Shown: piece by piece, positions 1 through 8,207 of the stretch
How positions within the stretch are numbered: the stretch's first letter is position 1
Layout of the letters: each line of letters starts with the position of its first letter
Assembly: GCA_004010935.1 (NCBI GenBank)
Contig: CP026511.1
Location: forward strand, 3,224,001-3,288,000
Source of the DNA: Pseudomonadaceae bacterium SI-3
GTDB lineage: Bacteria > Pseudomonadota > Gammaproteobacteria > Pseudomonadales > Pseudomonadaceae
Reading direction: 5' to 3'
Length of the DNA: 64,000 bases
The notes under the pieces: model-generated
The model's database searches: none
The model's input: the letters and a program-made list of their open reading frames with translations, nothing else
What the model was told of the DNA's origin: nothing
Program-made: the position numbers and the translations under genes

Positions 1-1
1 A

Positions 2-148
2 TTGGACAAGGCAGCAGGTCCCGGTGGCTATCAGCCAGAGGGCGACGCCAGTATTGCCGTGGAACGGGAAACCAGCCCCAAGCGCAAACCGCGCGCAACC
101 AAGGACGGCACGCCAAGGCCGAAAAAGGCGCGACGCGCCACCCGATAG
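2..148 (+). CDS. 3' end of a CDS, probably ligase-associated DEXH-box helicase
   Basis: An open frame runs from the window edge to TAG at 146-148. The 48 visible residues form a Lys/Arg/Pro-rich basic tail ending in KKARRATR. No catalytic motif is inside the window. In pseudomonads the gene just upstream of pdeM is usually a ligase-associated Lhr-type helicase, part of an exonuclease/ATP-dependent ligase/helicase/PdeM set, so that identity is inferred from context only. A basic tail fits a DNA-binding protein but is not diagnostic. Confidence 0.45.
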   Translation: MDKAAGPGGYQPEGDASIAVERETSPKRKPRATKDGTPRPKKARRATR

Positions 149-327
149 ACACGCCCGATGGATCGCTCCGCTGCTACGTGAGGAGACGCCCGGGTAAGCG
201 CAAGCTTGCCGGCGTACGCTCAGTTCACCGCTAATCCACGCTCGGCCTACTGGCATACGCCATCGGACACATCACTTTGCCGCCCCCCATGAGCGCTCTC
301 GAGGCCTCGGGACCCATGCAGGGAACC

Positions 328-350
328 GTAGGAGCGAGCTTGCCCGCGAA
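328..350. repeat. REP-like element, GTAGGAGCGAGC family
   Basis: A 23-nt sequence beginning GTAGGAGCGAGC and ending CCGCGAA matches the palindromic core of a common Pseudomonas REP family. Related copies lie at 3791-3839, 17281-17303 and 24529-24571, all in intergenic DNA. The copy sits just upstream of pdeM. Confidence 0.6.
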
Positions 351-399
351 CGCCGCCCAGCGATGGGAACCCGCAACCGCCCGCGATAAACTCGGCCAC

Positions 400-1056
400 A
401 TGACCCCGCACCTACCCATCGAACTCGAGCAGACGGAGCTCTGGTTGCTCCCCGACAAAGCCATCTATTGGCCTGATCGAAAAGCACTGCTGATCGCCGA
501 TATCCATTTCGGCAAGGCCGCTGCCTATCGTCGTCTTGGCCAACCGGTGCCACACGGCACCACCCAGGCCAACCTGCAACGGCTCGACGCCCTGCTCGAC
601 CGCTACCGCTGCGAGCAGCTGATTTTCCTCGGTGATTTCCTCCATGCGCCGGAATCACAGACGCCCGCCACGCTCAGCCAATTGCTCGACTGGCGCGCCA
701 GACACCCAGAGCTTGCGGTGACCCTGATACGGGGCAACCACGACCGTCGCGCCGGCGACCCGCCTGCCAGCCTGGCAATGACCGTGGTCCCCGAACCGCT
801 GCTGCTCGGCCCGTTCGCCCTGCAACACGAACCCGATCCGCATCCCAGCCATCACGTCCTGGCAGGCCATCTGCACCCGGCGTTCCGCCTGCATGGACGC
901 GGCCGTCAGTCGTTGCGTCTACCCTGTTTCTGCCTAGGCGAGCGGGTCAGCCTGCTGCCGGCCTTCGGCAGCTTCACCGGAATGATGGAAGTAGACGCCG
1001 ACCCGGGCCGGCGTCTTTTCGTGGTTGGGGGTGATGGGGTATGGCAGGTGGCGTGA
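400..1056 (+). CDS. pdeM: Ligase-associated DNA damage response endonuclease PdeM
   Basis: A 218-aa calcineurin-like metallophosphoesterase. The metal-binding motifs appear in order: D34-x-H36 (ADIHFGKA), GD at 78-79 with nearby H82, GNHD at 112-115, and GHLH at 156-159. PdeM proteins are Mn-dependent nucleases encoded with an ATP-dependent ligase, exonuclease and Lhr-like helicase and are thought to act in DNA repair. The ATG at 400 gives the usual family length (about 215 aa) and begins with family-like sequence. The frame is open upstream to 277, but that extension crosses the REP element. The ribosome-binding site is weak. Confidence 0.85.
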   Translation: MTPHLPIELEQTELWLLPDKAIYWPDRKALLIADIHFGKAAAYRRLGQPVPHGTTQANLQRLDALLDRYRCEQLIFLGDFLHAPESQTPATLSQLLDWRARHPELAVTLIRGNHDRRAGDPPASLAMTVVPEPLLLGPFALQHEPDPHPSHHVLAGHLHPAFRLHGRGRQSLRLPCFCLGERVSLLPAFGSFTGMMEVDADPGRRLFVVGGDGVWQVA

Positions 1057-1063
1057 CGTGGGT

Positions 1064-1297
1064 TTAAGCCTGTGAGATGCCGGTTACGGTGATACCAAAG
1101 CGCTCGCTCAAACGTGTGGCAGGGGTCTCCTCCACATCGGGGTCGTGCTCGTAGGCATCTTCTTCTCCGGCGTAATCCTGCTCGGCCTTGCGGGTAACCA
1201 GCTCTACTGCCTCGTCTATATCCGGCTGGCGATCGGATTCGGTCCGCAGAATGGAGGTATTGCCGTCTTTGCTGTAAGCGATGATCCAAGTCGTCAT
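1064..1297 (-). CDS. Small acidic hypothetical protein
   Basis: A 77-aa protein starting MTTWIIAYSKDGNTSI. The ATG at 1297-1295 is preceded by a good GAGGGG ribosome-binding site, which favours it over the longer open frame reaching 1651, since that would overlap the esterase start antisense. The middle is rich in Asp and Glu (residues 38-57). It has no signal peptide or membrane segment and no family is recognised. It converges on pdeM with a 7-nt gap. Confidence 0.65.
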   Translation of the reverse strand: MTTWIIAYSKDGNTSILRTESDRQPDIDEAVELVTRKAEQDYAGEEDAYEHDPDVEETPATRLSERFGITVTGISQA

Positions 1298-1481
1298 GGG
1301 TGCCCCTCGTGTCTTAGCGCCTTCGGCGGAAACTCGCTCGCCGAGATTGGCGTCGCTTTGGTTAGAGACTAGTTCGTCGCATTCAGTTCTGCCGCTTGTG
1401 CTTGTTGAATCAGCTGCCGGACGGTCTGAACGGGGCAATCCGCCGTCGGTCATCCTAGAAAGCAGACCAGGAGACGAGACC

Positions 1482-2813
1482 ATGATCCAGTCACGTCCAC
1501 GATCTAAAGAAACGACCGAGGAACAGCTGGTAGAGCTGCTGCGCCGTAGCGCAACCGTATTGCCTGCCATTGATGATCCGGAATTTGCCGACGCCTTCGA
1601 GCAGTTCGCTGACGCACGGGTGGTGTTGATCGGCGAAGCCAGCCACGGCACGTCGGAGTTCTACCGCGCCCGAGCGGCGATAACCCGCCGATTGATCGAG
1701 CGACACGGCTTCAGCATCGTCGCCGTCGAAGCCGACTGGCCGGATGCGGCAAAGATCGACCGCTACGTGCGTCAACACCAGCCACCCGCCTGGGTCGAGG
1801 AAGGCTTCAAACGCTTTCCGATCTGGATGTGGCGCAACCAGGAGGTCGCTGATTTCGCCCGTTGGCTGCGTGACCACAACGATGGCCTACCCGCCGAACA
1901 ACGGGTGGAATTTCGCGGGCTGGACGTCTACAGCCTGGGTGCCTCGATCCAGGAGGTGGTCGGCTATCTCGACCGGGTCGACCCGGACGCCGCCGCGACC
2001 GCGCGGCGCCGATATGGCTGTCTCAGCCCTTGGCATGACGAGCCGGCGATCTACGGTCGCAACGTGATGCGCGGCGAACCCTCCTGCGAGAGCGCCGTGG
2101 TCGAACAGCTACGCGCCTTGCTCGACCAGCGGCTGGAATACATGAAGAAGGACGGCAGCAGCTTCTTCAATGCCGAGCAGAATGCACGCGTCGTGCTCGC
2201 CGCCGAGCAGTACTACCGAGCCATGTACCAGGGCTCGACCGAATCGTGGAACCTGCGTGATCGGCACATGTTCGACACCTTGCAGGCCCTACTGGCGCAT
2301 CGCGGTGAGGGTGCCAAGGCGGTGGTCTGGGCGCACAACTCGCACATCGGCAACGCCGCTTCGACCTCCATGGGCTGGGGCGGCGAATTCAATATCGGTG
2401 AGCTGTGCCGCACCGCCTTCGGTCGCGATGCGGTGCTGATCGGCATGGGTACCGACCGCGGCGAGGTGGCAGCGGCTGACAACTGGGACGAACCCATGCA
2501 GGTCAAACAGGTTCGGCCGTCGCGCCCGGACAGCTGGGAGCAGCTGTTCTTGCGCACTGAACTACCGGCTTCGCTAACCACGTGGCGCGATGATCCGCAG
2601 CTCCGCAAAGCACTGGCCAGGCCGCGCCTCGAGCGGGCCATTGGGGTGATCTACCGTCCGGCTACCGAACGCCAGAGCCATTATTTCCAAGCCATACTGT
2701 CTGAACAGTTCGACGCCCTACTCTGGCTCGAACAGACCCACGCGGTCAAACCGATCGGCCCCCAGCAGATCGATGAAGAGAGCGTTCCGGATACCTACCC
2801 ATTCGGAGAATGA
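1482..2813 (+). CDS. Erythromycin esterase family protein
   Basis: A 443-aa protein of the EreA/ChaN-like superfamily. Conserved catalytic-type residues are E52 and H55 in GEASHGTSEFYR, E83 in VEADWPD, and H285/H288 in WAHNSHIGN. Family members hydrolyse macrolide lactones, but many chromosomal homologues have unknown substrates, so macrolide resistance should not be assumed. An AGGAG at 1469-1473 fixes the start. The next gene, a phosphoribosyltransferase, begins 3 nt after the stop, a pairing often seen for this family, so the two are probably cotranscribed. Confidence 0.85.
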   Translation: MIQSRPRSKETTEEQLVELLRRSATVLPAIDDPEFADAFEQFADARVVLIGEASHGTSEFYRARAAITRRLIERHGFSIVAVEADWPDAAKIDRYVRQHQPPAWVEEGFKRFPIWMWRNQEVADFARWLRDHNDGLPAEQRVEFRGLDVYSLGASIQEVVGYLDRVDPDAAATARRRYGCLSPWHDEPAIYGRNVMRGEPSCESAVVEQLRALLDQRLEYMKKDGSSFFNAEQNARVVLAAEQYYRAMYQGSTESWNLRDRHMFDTLQALLAHRGEGAKAVVWAHNSHIGNAASTSMGWGGEFNIGELCRTAFGRDAVLIGMGTDRGEVAAADNWDEPMQVKQVRPSRPDSWEQLFLRTELPASLTTWRDDPQLRKALARPRLERAIGVIYRPATERQSHYFQAILSEQFDALLWLEQTHAVKPIGPQQIDEESVPDTYPFGE

Positions 2814-2816
2814 GTC

Positions 2817-3491
2817 ATGCGCGTCTTAATGCCCGAATCGCAACTGTTTCGCGACCGCACCCATGCCGGCCAGGAGTTGGCCGAAGCCCTGCAGCACCTT
2901 GCGGCGGATTCGCCTCTGGTGCTGGCCCTGCCGCGCGGAGGGGTTCCGGTCGCCTTCGAAGTGGCGCAGCGCTTGAGGGCGCCACTGGATCTGGTGCTGG
3001 TGCGCAAGATCGGCGCGCCGGGTAACGAAGAGCTGGCGCTGGGCGCGGTGATCGACGGCGCCGAGCCGAAGTGGGTGATCAACCAGGAATTGCTTAACCA
3101 GATCGCACCACCACCGAGCTGGTTCGAAGAAGAAATGCAGCGTCAACTGACCGAGCTGGAACGCCGTCGGCATCGCTACTGTGGCGAGCGACCAGCCCCC
3201 GTGCTCACGGATCGCTGCGTCATCGTGATCGATGATGGCATCGCCACCGGTGCCACGGTGCGGGCAGCGTTGAAGGGGCTCAAGCAATCGAAGCCGAGCC
3301 ACGTGGTCCTAGCCGCGCCAGTGGGCCCACGGGATGTGATCGAAATGTTGAAAACAGAAGTGGACGAGCTGATCTGCCTGGCAATGCCCGAGCCGTTCAT
3401 CGGGGTTGGTTGTCATTACGGCAACTTCGAACAAACCAGCGACGAGCAGGTGGTCGACCTGCTCGCGCGGGCCGCTGGTCCGGCGTGGTGA
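2817..3491 (+). CDS. Phosphoribosyltransferase family protein
   Basis: A 224-aa type I phosphoribosyltransferase-like protein. The PRPP-binding loop is clear (VIVIDDGIATGAT, around residues 138-150). An N-terminal segment (LALPRGGVPVAFEVA) is typical of the stand-alone family found beside erythromycin esterase homologues. The substrate base is not predictable. The start overlaps the tail of the esterase ribosome region (ATGAGTCATG). An alternative ATG 12 nt downstream is possible. The gene is the second of a two-gene operon. Confidence 0.8.
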   Translation: MRVLMPESQLFRDRTHAGQELAEALQHLAADSPLVLALPRGGVPVAFEVAQRLRAPLDLVLVRKIGAPGNEELALGAVIDGAEPKWVINQELLNQIAPPPSWFEEEMQRQLTELERRRHRYCGERPAPVLTDRCVIVIDDGIATGATVRAALKGLKQSKPSHVVLAAPVGPRDVIEMLKTEVDELICLAMPEPFIGVGCHYGNFEQTSDEQVVDLLARAAGPAW

Positions 3492-3497
3492 TGGCTG

Positions 3498-3653
3498 TCA
3501 GGCTACCGGGTCTGGCGGCGGCTGATCCGGGATAGTCGGCTCGCCGGGCTCGCTCGGCAGGTCCGGCACGCCAGGCTCTTCGGGGTCACCGGGCACGCCG
3601 TGGGCTTGCCAGCTGAGCGTATCGATCTCTTCCGAATAACGTGTGGTTTCCAT
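3498..3653 (-). CDS. Small acidic, proline-rich hypothetical protein
   Basis: A 51-aa frame starting METTRYSEEIDTLSW, with an ideal CAGGAGGA ribosome-binding site 7 nt upstream of the ATG. The C-terminal half is a Pro/Glu/Asp/Gly-rich low-complexity tail, probably disordered. It converges on the phosphoribosyltransferase (stop codons 7 nt apart). Another short acidic protein with similar composition is at 57159-57308. Function is unknown. Support comes from the ribosome-binding site and codon-like composition. Confidence 0.6.
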   Translation of the reverse strand: METTRYSEEIDTLSWQAHGVPGDPEEPGVPDLPSEPGEPTIPDQPPPDPVA

Positions 3654-3972
3654 TTGAGTCCTCCTGCTGTAACCGAAAGCCCGGTCGGGCTATTGCAGTA
3701 GACGCCACAAGGCGGCCATAAATCCATCCTCCCGTCGGAGGTGCTCGGGAACGCTTCTAACGGCTACATCCGCAAGCGCAGTCGCCAAAAGAGCTTGCTC
3801 GCGAACCGATATACGCATTCGCCAGCAAGCTGGCTCTACAGAGGCGCCTGCGCGGTGGTCGCAGTGAGCCCAGAACGCACTAGCCAAGGACAGTGACCCT
3901 TACGGCAGCCAACAGGTCGACCGCCTCGGCAATACGCCTTACTGACTGGCCGCACTGAGGATCGGCGGGCTC
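3654..3972. other. Intergenic stretch with a REP pair
   Basis: No convincing gene. It contains a short hairpin at 3678-3691 (AGCCCG/CGGGCT) upstream of the small protein and an inverted REP pair at 3791-3839. The rest shows no promoter or gene that can be supported. Confidence 0.5.
3791..3839. repeat. Inverted REP pair (BIME-like), GTAGGAGCGAGC family
   Basis: GAGCTTGCTCGCGAA at 3791-3805 faces TTCGCCAGCAAGCTGGCTCT at 3818-3837, giving two REP cores in opposite orientation separated by about 12 nt. This is the usual BIME arrangement. It lies between two genes transcribed leftward. Confidence 0.65.
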
Positions 3973-4512
3973 TTACCACATCAGATCGTCAGGGATCTGG
4001 TAAGCGGCATAAGGATCATCGGCATCCGGCGCTTCGGTCTGAACATTGAGCTGCACGATGCGGCGCGGGTCGCGCTCCTGAATCTTCAGTGCTGCCTCAC
4101 GCGGGATCACTTCATAACCGCCGCCATGGCGGACGATAGCCAGCGAGCCACTGGAGAGCTTGTCGCGCATCAGCTTGTTCACCGACAGGCGCTTGACCTT
4201 CTTGTCGTCGACGAAGTTGTAGTAGTCCTCGGTGGTCAACTTAGGCAAGCGGCTGCCTTCGATCAGTTGCTTGACCTGCGCGATACGGGCCTTCTGTTCG
4301 GCTTTTTCCTGCTGCTGACGGTTCAGCTCCTGGTCGCGGGCGAGTTTTTCGGCATGAGCCTTAAGTGCCGCATCGCGTTGCGAGGTGTCCTGCTCAGCCT
4401 GGCCTTTCTTCACCAGGCGCTGCTGTTTCTGCTGTTGCTTGCCGGCCTGCTTGGCCTGTTTTTCATTGACCAGCCCGGCTTTGAGCAGCTGATCGCGAAG
4501 GGAAAGACTCAT
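3973..4512 (-). CDS. DUF2058 family protein (YaiL-like)
   Basis: A 179-aa protein recognised as DUF2058 by its opening SLSLRDQLLKAGLV, a long Lys/Gln-rich coiled-coil segment (residues 17-85) and the conserved C-terminal half (YYNFVDDKKVKRL, PREAALKI). The family is annotated as nucleoprotein/polynucleotide-associated; the molecular role is not established. In pseudomonads it commonly lies next to mazG, as here, on the same strand with a gap of about 110 bp. Confidence 0.85.
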   Translation of the reverse strand: MSLSLRDQLLKAGLVNEKQAKQAGKQQQKQQRLVKKGQAEQDTSQRDAALKAHAEKLARDQELNRQQQEKAEQKARIAQVKQLIEGSRLPKLTTEDYYNFVDDKKVKRLSVNKLMRDKLSSGSLAIVRHGGGYEVIPREAALKIQERDPRRIVQLNVQTEAPDADDPYAAYQIPDDLMW

Positions 4513-4620
4513 GTGTCGGCTCGTCTCGTCGTGAATTCAAATTAGACGTAAGGGCGGATCAACCAGGATCCACCGAGCGGGGTCGTGGCCCTGACAACTT
4601 CCACGATTACGCTCCGGCTA

Positions 4621-5451
4621 TCAACCGCAGGTCGGTATCTTTTCGGCTTTCTTGGCCTCGCCCCATAGCGCGTCGAGCTCTTCCAGGTCGCAATTTTCAA
4701 TGGGCCGGCCGCTATCCCGCAAGGTTTGTTCGATAAAGCGAAAGCGTCGCTCAAACTTGCGATTGGCCGCTCGCAATGCATTCTCCGGATCGACCTTCAG
4801 GTGCCGCGCCAGATTGACCGTGACGAACAGCAAATCGCCGATTTCCTCAGCAATGGCCTCCGGGTCGTTCTCGCTCATGGCCTCGAGGACTTCGTCGAGT
4901 TCCTCACGCACCTTGTCCACCACCGGCAACGCGTCCGGCCAGTCGAAGCCGACCTGAGCGGTGCGCTTCTGCAGCTTGGCGGCGCGACTCAAGGCGGGCA
5001 ACGCGCTGGGCACATCATCAAGCAGCGACAGTTGCTCGGGCACTGCTGACTTCTCCGCGCGTTCCTCGGCCTTGATTTCTTCCCAACGCTGCTTGATCTG
5101 CGCTTCGTCGAGACGGGGCAACTCCGGCGAGCCGTAGAGATCGCCGTCAGGGAACACGTGCGGGTGCCGACGCAACAGCTTGCGGGTGATGCCATCAACG
5201 ACCGCATCGAACTCGAAGCGGCCCTCCTCCTTCGCCAGTTGGCTGTAATAGACAACCTGGAACAGCAAGTCGCCCAGCTCACCCGGCAAATGATCGAAGT
5301 CACCGCTCTCGATGGCATCCGCCACCTCATAGGCTTCTTCCAGAGTATGCGGCACGATGCTGGCGTAATCCTGCTGCAGATCCCACGGGCAGCCATGCTG
5401 CGGATCACGCAGCCGGGCCATCAGGTGCAGAAGGTCATTGAGCTGGTACAT
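4621..5451 (-). CDS. mazG: Nucleoside triphosphate pyrophosphohydrolase MazG
   Basis: A 276-aa tandem-domain MazG that hydrolyses (d)NTPs to monophosphates and PPi, cleansing pools and affecting (p)ppGpp-linked stress. The first domain has EE38-39xxE42 (TLEEAYEVADAIE) and ExxD at 58-61 (GELGDLLFQVV). The second repeats the pattern (REELDEVLEAM; EEIGDLLFVTV). The start MYQLNDLLHLM has a GAGGAA ribosome-binding site. The frame is open upstream but without support. It lies downstream of relA on the same strand, a core Pseudomonas order, separated by a repeat-rich 410 bp. Confidence 0.92.
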   Translation of the reverse strand: MYQLNDLLHLMARLRDPQHGCPWDLQQDYASIVPHTLEEAYEVADAIESGDFDHLPGELGDLLFQVVYYSQLAKEEGRFEFDAVVDGITRKLLRRHPHVFPDGDLYGSPELPRLDEAQIKQRWEEIKAEERAEKSAVPEQLSLLDDVPSALPALSRAAKLQKRTAQVGFDWPDALPVVDKVREELDEVLEAMSENDPEAIAEEIGDLLFVTVNLARHLKVDPENALRAANRKFERRFRFIEQTLRDSGRPIENCDLEELDALWGEAKKAEKIPTCG

Positions 5452-5493
5452 GAGATTCCTCGGTGAAAGCCTGAGAGTGAAGCTGAGGCCATT

Positions 5494-5566
5494 GTAGGGT
5501 GGATGACGCTTCATCCATCCACCGCAGCGTCGTCATGGTGGATGTAAAAAGCGACATCCACCCTAC
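5494..5566. repeat. Inverted REP pair, GTAGGGTGGAT family
   Basis: It begins GTAGGGTGGATG and ends CATCCACCCTAC, with two internal hairpins; the second (5537-5562) is a GGTGGATGT/ACATCCACC stem. The cores match the GTAGGGTGGATAACGC elements in front of the RAYT gene (28311-28341), so this is probably a dispersed substrate of that transposase. It sits just upstream of mazG. Confidence 0.75.
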
Positions 5567-5637
5567 GGTGTTACGAGCTCTTGCAGCGACCGTACGGCCC
5601 CGAGCGTCACGAGCAAAGAGCTGGCTAGGCGAATCTC

Positions 5638-5683
5638 AACCGAAAAAGCGGAGTTGGCTGTTGCCAATGAGCATTTTTCGGTT
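5638..5683. repeat. Palindromic repeat, copy 1
   Basis: A 46-bp imperfect palindrome with arms AACCGAAAAA / TTTTTCGGTT and inner arms TTGGC/GCCAA. A second copy with nearly the same core is at 5784-5827. Flanking DNA in both copies carries further matching arms (GACCGT, GAGCG), suggesting a unit over 100 bp long. It does not match the REP families seen elsewhere in the window. Confidence 0.6.
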
Positions 5684-5743
5684 GGGCTTCAACAACGTCA
5701 GATCGAGCGCAGCAGCTCAGATCAGATACCAAACAAAAACAGA

Positions 5744-5866
5744 CCTGACCGTCGCGAGCGAAGGCCAGACAAGGCGCAAGCTAGCTGAAAAAGCGGAGTT
5801 GGCTTCTGCCAATGAGCATTTTTCAGCAAGCTTGCAACGCCGTATGGCCGAGCGCAGTAGGTCAGG
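5744..5866. repeat. Long imperfect palindrome, copy 2, overlapping the relA stop
   Basis: Outer arms are CCTGAC (5744-5749) and GTCAGG (5861-5866), then CGAGCG, GGCC and GGCG matching blocks, and a core (5784-5827) with arms GCTGAAAAA / TTTTTCAGC. The right arm includes the relA stop codon (5862-5864). RNA from this region would form a long hairpin between relA and mazG. It could be a MITE-like element acting as a terminator or processing site; that role is inference. Confidence 0.6.
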
Positions 5867-8108
5867 AGGTACGCTGGCGCTTGGCCTCGATAATATTGGG
5901 CAGCTGCGAGATTCGGCTGAGTAGTCGCCCCAGCGCATCAAGCCCAGGTATCTCAATGGTGAGCGTCATCTGCGCTGTGCTGTCTTCCTTGTTCGAGCGG
6001 GTGTTGACGGCCAGTACGTTGATCCGCTCGTTGAGCAGGATCTGCGAAACGTCACGCAGCAGGCCGGAACGGTCGTAGGCGCGAATGCTGATGTCTGCCG
6101 GATAGGTCTTCTCGGGGATCGGCCCCCAGCTGACCTGAATGATCCGCTCCGGCTCACGTCCGGACAGCTGCAACACCGAGGCGCAATCCTGGCGGTGGAT
6201 GCTGACGCCGCGCCCTAAGGTGATGTAACCGACAATCGGATCGCCCGGCAGCGGCTGGCAGCAGCCCGCCATTTGCGTGAGCAGATTGCCGACACCCTGG
6301 ATCTGCACGTCGCCGCGCTTGCCCGGTTTGGTGCTGGTGGGGCGCTTCGGGATCAGCTCAAGCTGATCGTCGCTATGGCTATCCGGTTCCACCAGTTGCT
6401 GGGCATGATTGACCAATTGCGCCAGACGCAGGTCGCCGGCACCCAGTGCGGCGAACATGTCTTCAGCGGTCTTCAGGTTGGCTTTTTCCGCCAGTTTGTC
6501 GAAGTCCACCGGCGGCAGATCGAGGCGACCCAATTCGCGTTCCAGCAACGCCTTGCCAGCCGCAACGTTCTGGTCGCGGGCCTGCAGCTTGAACCAGTGG
6601 ACGATCTTCGCCCGCGAGCGCGAGGTGGTGATGTAACCCAGGTTGGGGTTCAGCCAGTCGCGGCTCGGCGAGCCGTGCTTGCTGGTGATGATCTCGACCT
6701 GCTCGCCGGTCTGCAGGCTGTAATTGAGCGGCACGATGCGCCCATTGATCTTGGCACCCCGGCAGTTGTGGCCGATCTCGGTGTGCACGCGGTAGGCGAA
6801 GTCCAGCGGTGTGGCGCCCTTGGGCAGATCGATGGCATGGCCGTCCGGGGTGAATACGTAGACGCGATCGGGTTCGATGTCGACGCGCAGCTGATCGGCC
6901 AGACCGCCAATATCACCCAGCTCTTCATGCCATTCGAGCACCTGACGCAGCCAGGAGATCTTTTCCTCGTAGTGGTTCGAGGTGCTCTTGACGTCGGTGC
7001 CCTTGTAACGCCAGTGCGCGCAAACGCCCAGCTCGGCTTCTTCGTGCATGGCCTGCGTGCGGATCTGCACTTCCAGCACCTTGCCTTCCGGCCCTAGCAC
7101 CGCGGTATGCAACGAGCGGTAGCCGTTCTCCTTGGGGTTGGCGATGTAGTCGTCAAACTCCTTGGGAATGTGTCGCCACAGGGTGTGCACGATACCCAGC
7201 GCGGTGTAGCAATCGCGAACCTCGGGCACCAGCACGCGAACGGCGCGAACGTCGTAGATCTGACTGAACTGCAGGCCTTTCTTCTGCATCTTCCGCCAGA
7301 TCGAATAGATGTGCTTGGCACGCCCGTCGATTTCGGGATGGATCCCGGTGGCGGTCAGTTCGTCCTTGAGTTGCTGGACCACGTTCTGGATGTACTGCTC
7401 ACGATCCAGCCGGCGCTCATGCAGCAACTGAGCGATCTGCTTGTACTGTTCAGGCTCAAGGTAGCGGAAGGACAGGTCCTCCAGCTCCCACTTGATGTGA
7501 CCGATGCCCAGGCGATGGGCCAGCGGTGCATAGATATCGAACACTTCCCGAGCAACGCGGTGGCGCTTGTCGTCATCGGCGTTCTTTACCGCGCGGATGG
7601 CGCAGGTTCGCTCGGCCAGCTTGATCAGCGCGACGCGGACGTCGTCGACCATCGCCACCAGCATCTTGCGCAGGTTTTCCACTTGGGTTTGTGTGCCCAG
7701 CACCAGCGACTCGCGCGGGTTGAGACTGTCGCTGATGGCCGCCATGCGCAGCACACCTTCGATCAGCTTCGCCACCACCGGGCCGAAGTGCTGGTGCACC
7801 TCGGCCAGCTGGATCTTGCCTTCGCGCACGCCGCGGTAGATGACGGCCGCGACCAGGCTGTCCTGATCAAGCTTGAGGTCGGCGAGAATCTCGGCGATTT
7901 CCAGCCCAATCTGGTAACTGGAGGTGCCTTCACTCCAGAGGTTCTTTGCCGCGTTCGCCTGCTGCTCCGCCGCTCGGGCGAACTCGCAGGCCTGCTTGAG
8001 TGCGTCGCGGTCGAGTGCCGGGTCCATCCCCAGCACATGATCGAGCCAGCCATCGAGGTTGATGCTGCCGTCGGTGTTGATCGGCTGAAGCGCTCTGACC
8101 TGGACCAT
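5862..8108 (-). CDS. relA: GTP pyrophosphokinase RelA, (p)ppGpp synthetase
   Basis: A 748-aa stringent-response alarmone synthetase that transfers pyrophosphate from ATP to GTP/GDP on stalled ribosomes. Visible in order are a degenerate HD region without the catalytic HD pair (so RelA rather than SpoT), the synthetase domain (YDVRAVRVLVP, NPKENGYRSLHTAV, EVQIRTQAMHEEAE), a TGS domain (VYVFTPDGHAIDLPKG), a zinc-finger-like Cys segment (MAGCCQPLPGD), and a C-terminal ACT domain. The start MVQVRALQPINTDG is the usual Pseudomonas form. It lies between rlmD and mazG on the same strand. Confidence 0.96.
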   Translation of the reverse strand: MVQVRALQPINTDGSINLDGWLDHVLGMDPALDRDALKQACEFARAAEQQANAAKNLWSEGTSSYQIGLEIAEILADLKLDQDSLVAAVIYRGVREGKIQLAEVHQHFGPVVAKLIEGVLRMAAISDSLNPRESLVLGTQTQVENLRKMLVAMVDDVRVALIKLAERTCAIRAVKNADDDKRHRVAREVFDIYAPLAHRLGIGHIKWELEDLSFRYLEPEQYKQIAQLLHERRLDREQYIQNVVQQLKDELTATGIHPEIDGRAKHIYSIWRKMQKKGLQFSQIYDVRAVRVLVPEVRDCYTALGIVHTLWRHIPKEFDDYIANPKENGYRSLHTAVLGPEGKVLEVQIRTQAMHEEAELGVCAHWRYKGTDVKSTSNHYEEKISWLRQVLEWHEELGDIGGLADQLRVDIEPDRVYVFTPDGHAIDLPKGATPLDFAYRVHTEIGHNCRGAKINGRIVPLNYSLQTGEQVEIITSKHGSPSRDWLNPNLGYITTSRSRAKIVHWFKLQARDQNVAAGKALLERELGRLDLPPVDFDKLAEKANLKTAEDMFAALGAGDLRLAQLVNHAQQLVEPDSHSDDQLELIPKRPTSTKPGKRGDVQIQGVGNLLTQMAGCCQPLPGDPIVGYITLGRGVSIHRQDCASVLQLSGREPERIIQVSWGPIPEKTYPADISIRAYDRSGLLRDVSQILLNERINVLAVNTRSNKEDSTAQMTLTIEIPGLDALGRLLSRISQLPNIIEAKRQRTS

Positions 8109-8207
8109 CTAATACCTTCCCTCTACGCATCATCTGCGTCGAATACGCCGGCTTTCTCGGAGCCGGTCGGTTGAACCACAGGCCGATCGCCTGTCAAAAA
8201 AACTGAA

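Noticed and set aside
1482..2813. Calling the esterase a macrolide-resistance gene
   Set aside because: Family membership alone does not show macrolide hydrolysis; the chromosomal context with a phosphoribosyltransferase is that of uncharacterised homologues.
5494..5866. Clustered repeats as a possible CRISPR array
   Set aside because: The repeats are inverted palindromes of two different types, not direct repeats with uniform spacers, and no cas genes are present.
5862..8108. SpoT instead of RelA
   Set aside because: The N-terminal HD hydrolase residues are lacking and the gene neighbourhood is that of relA.
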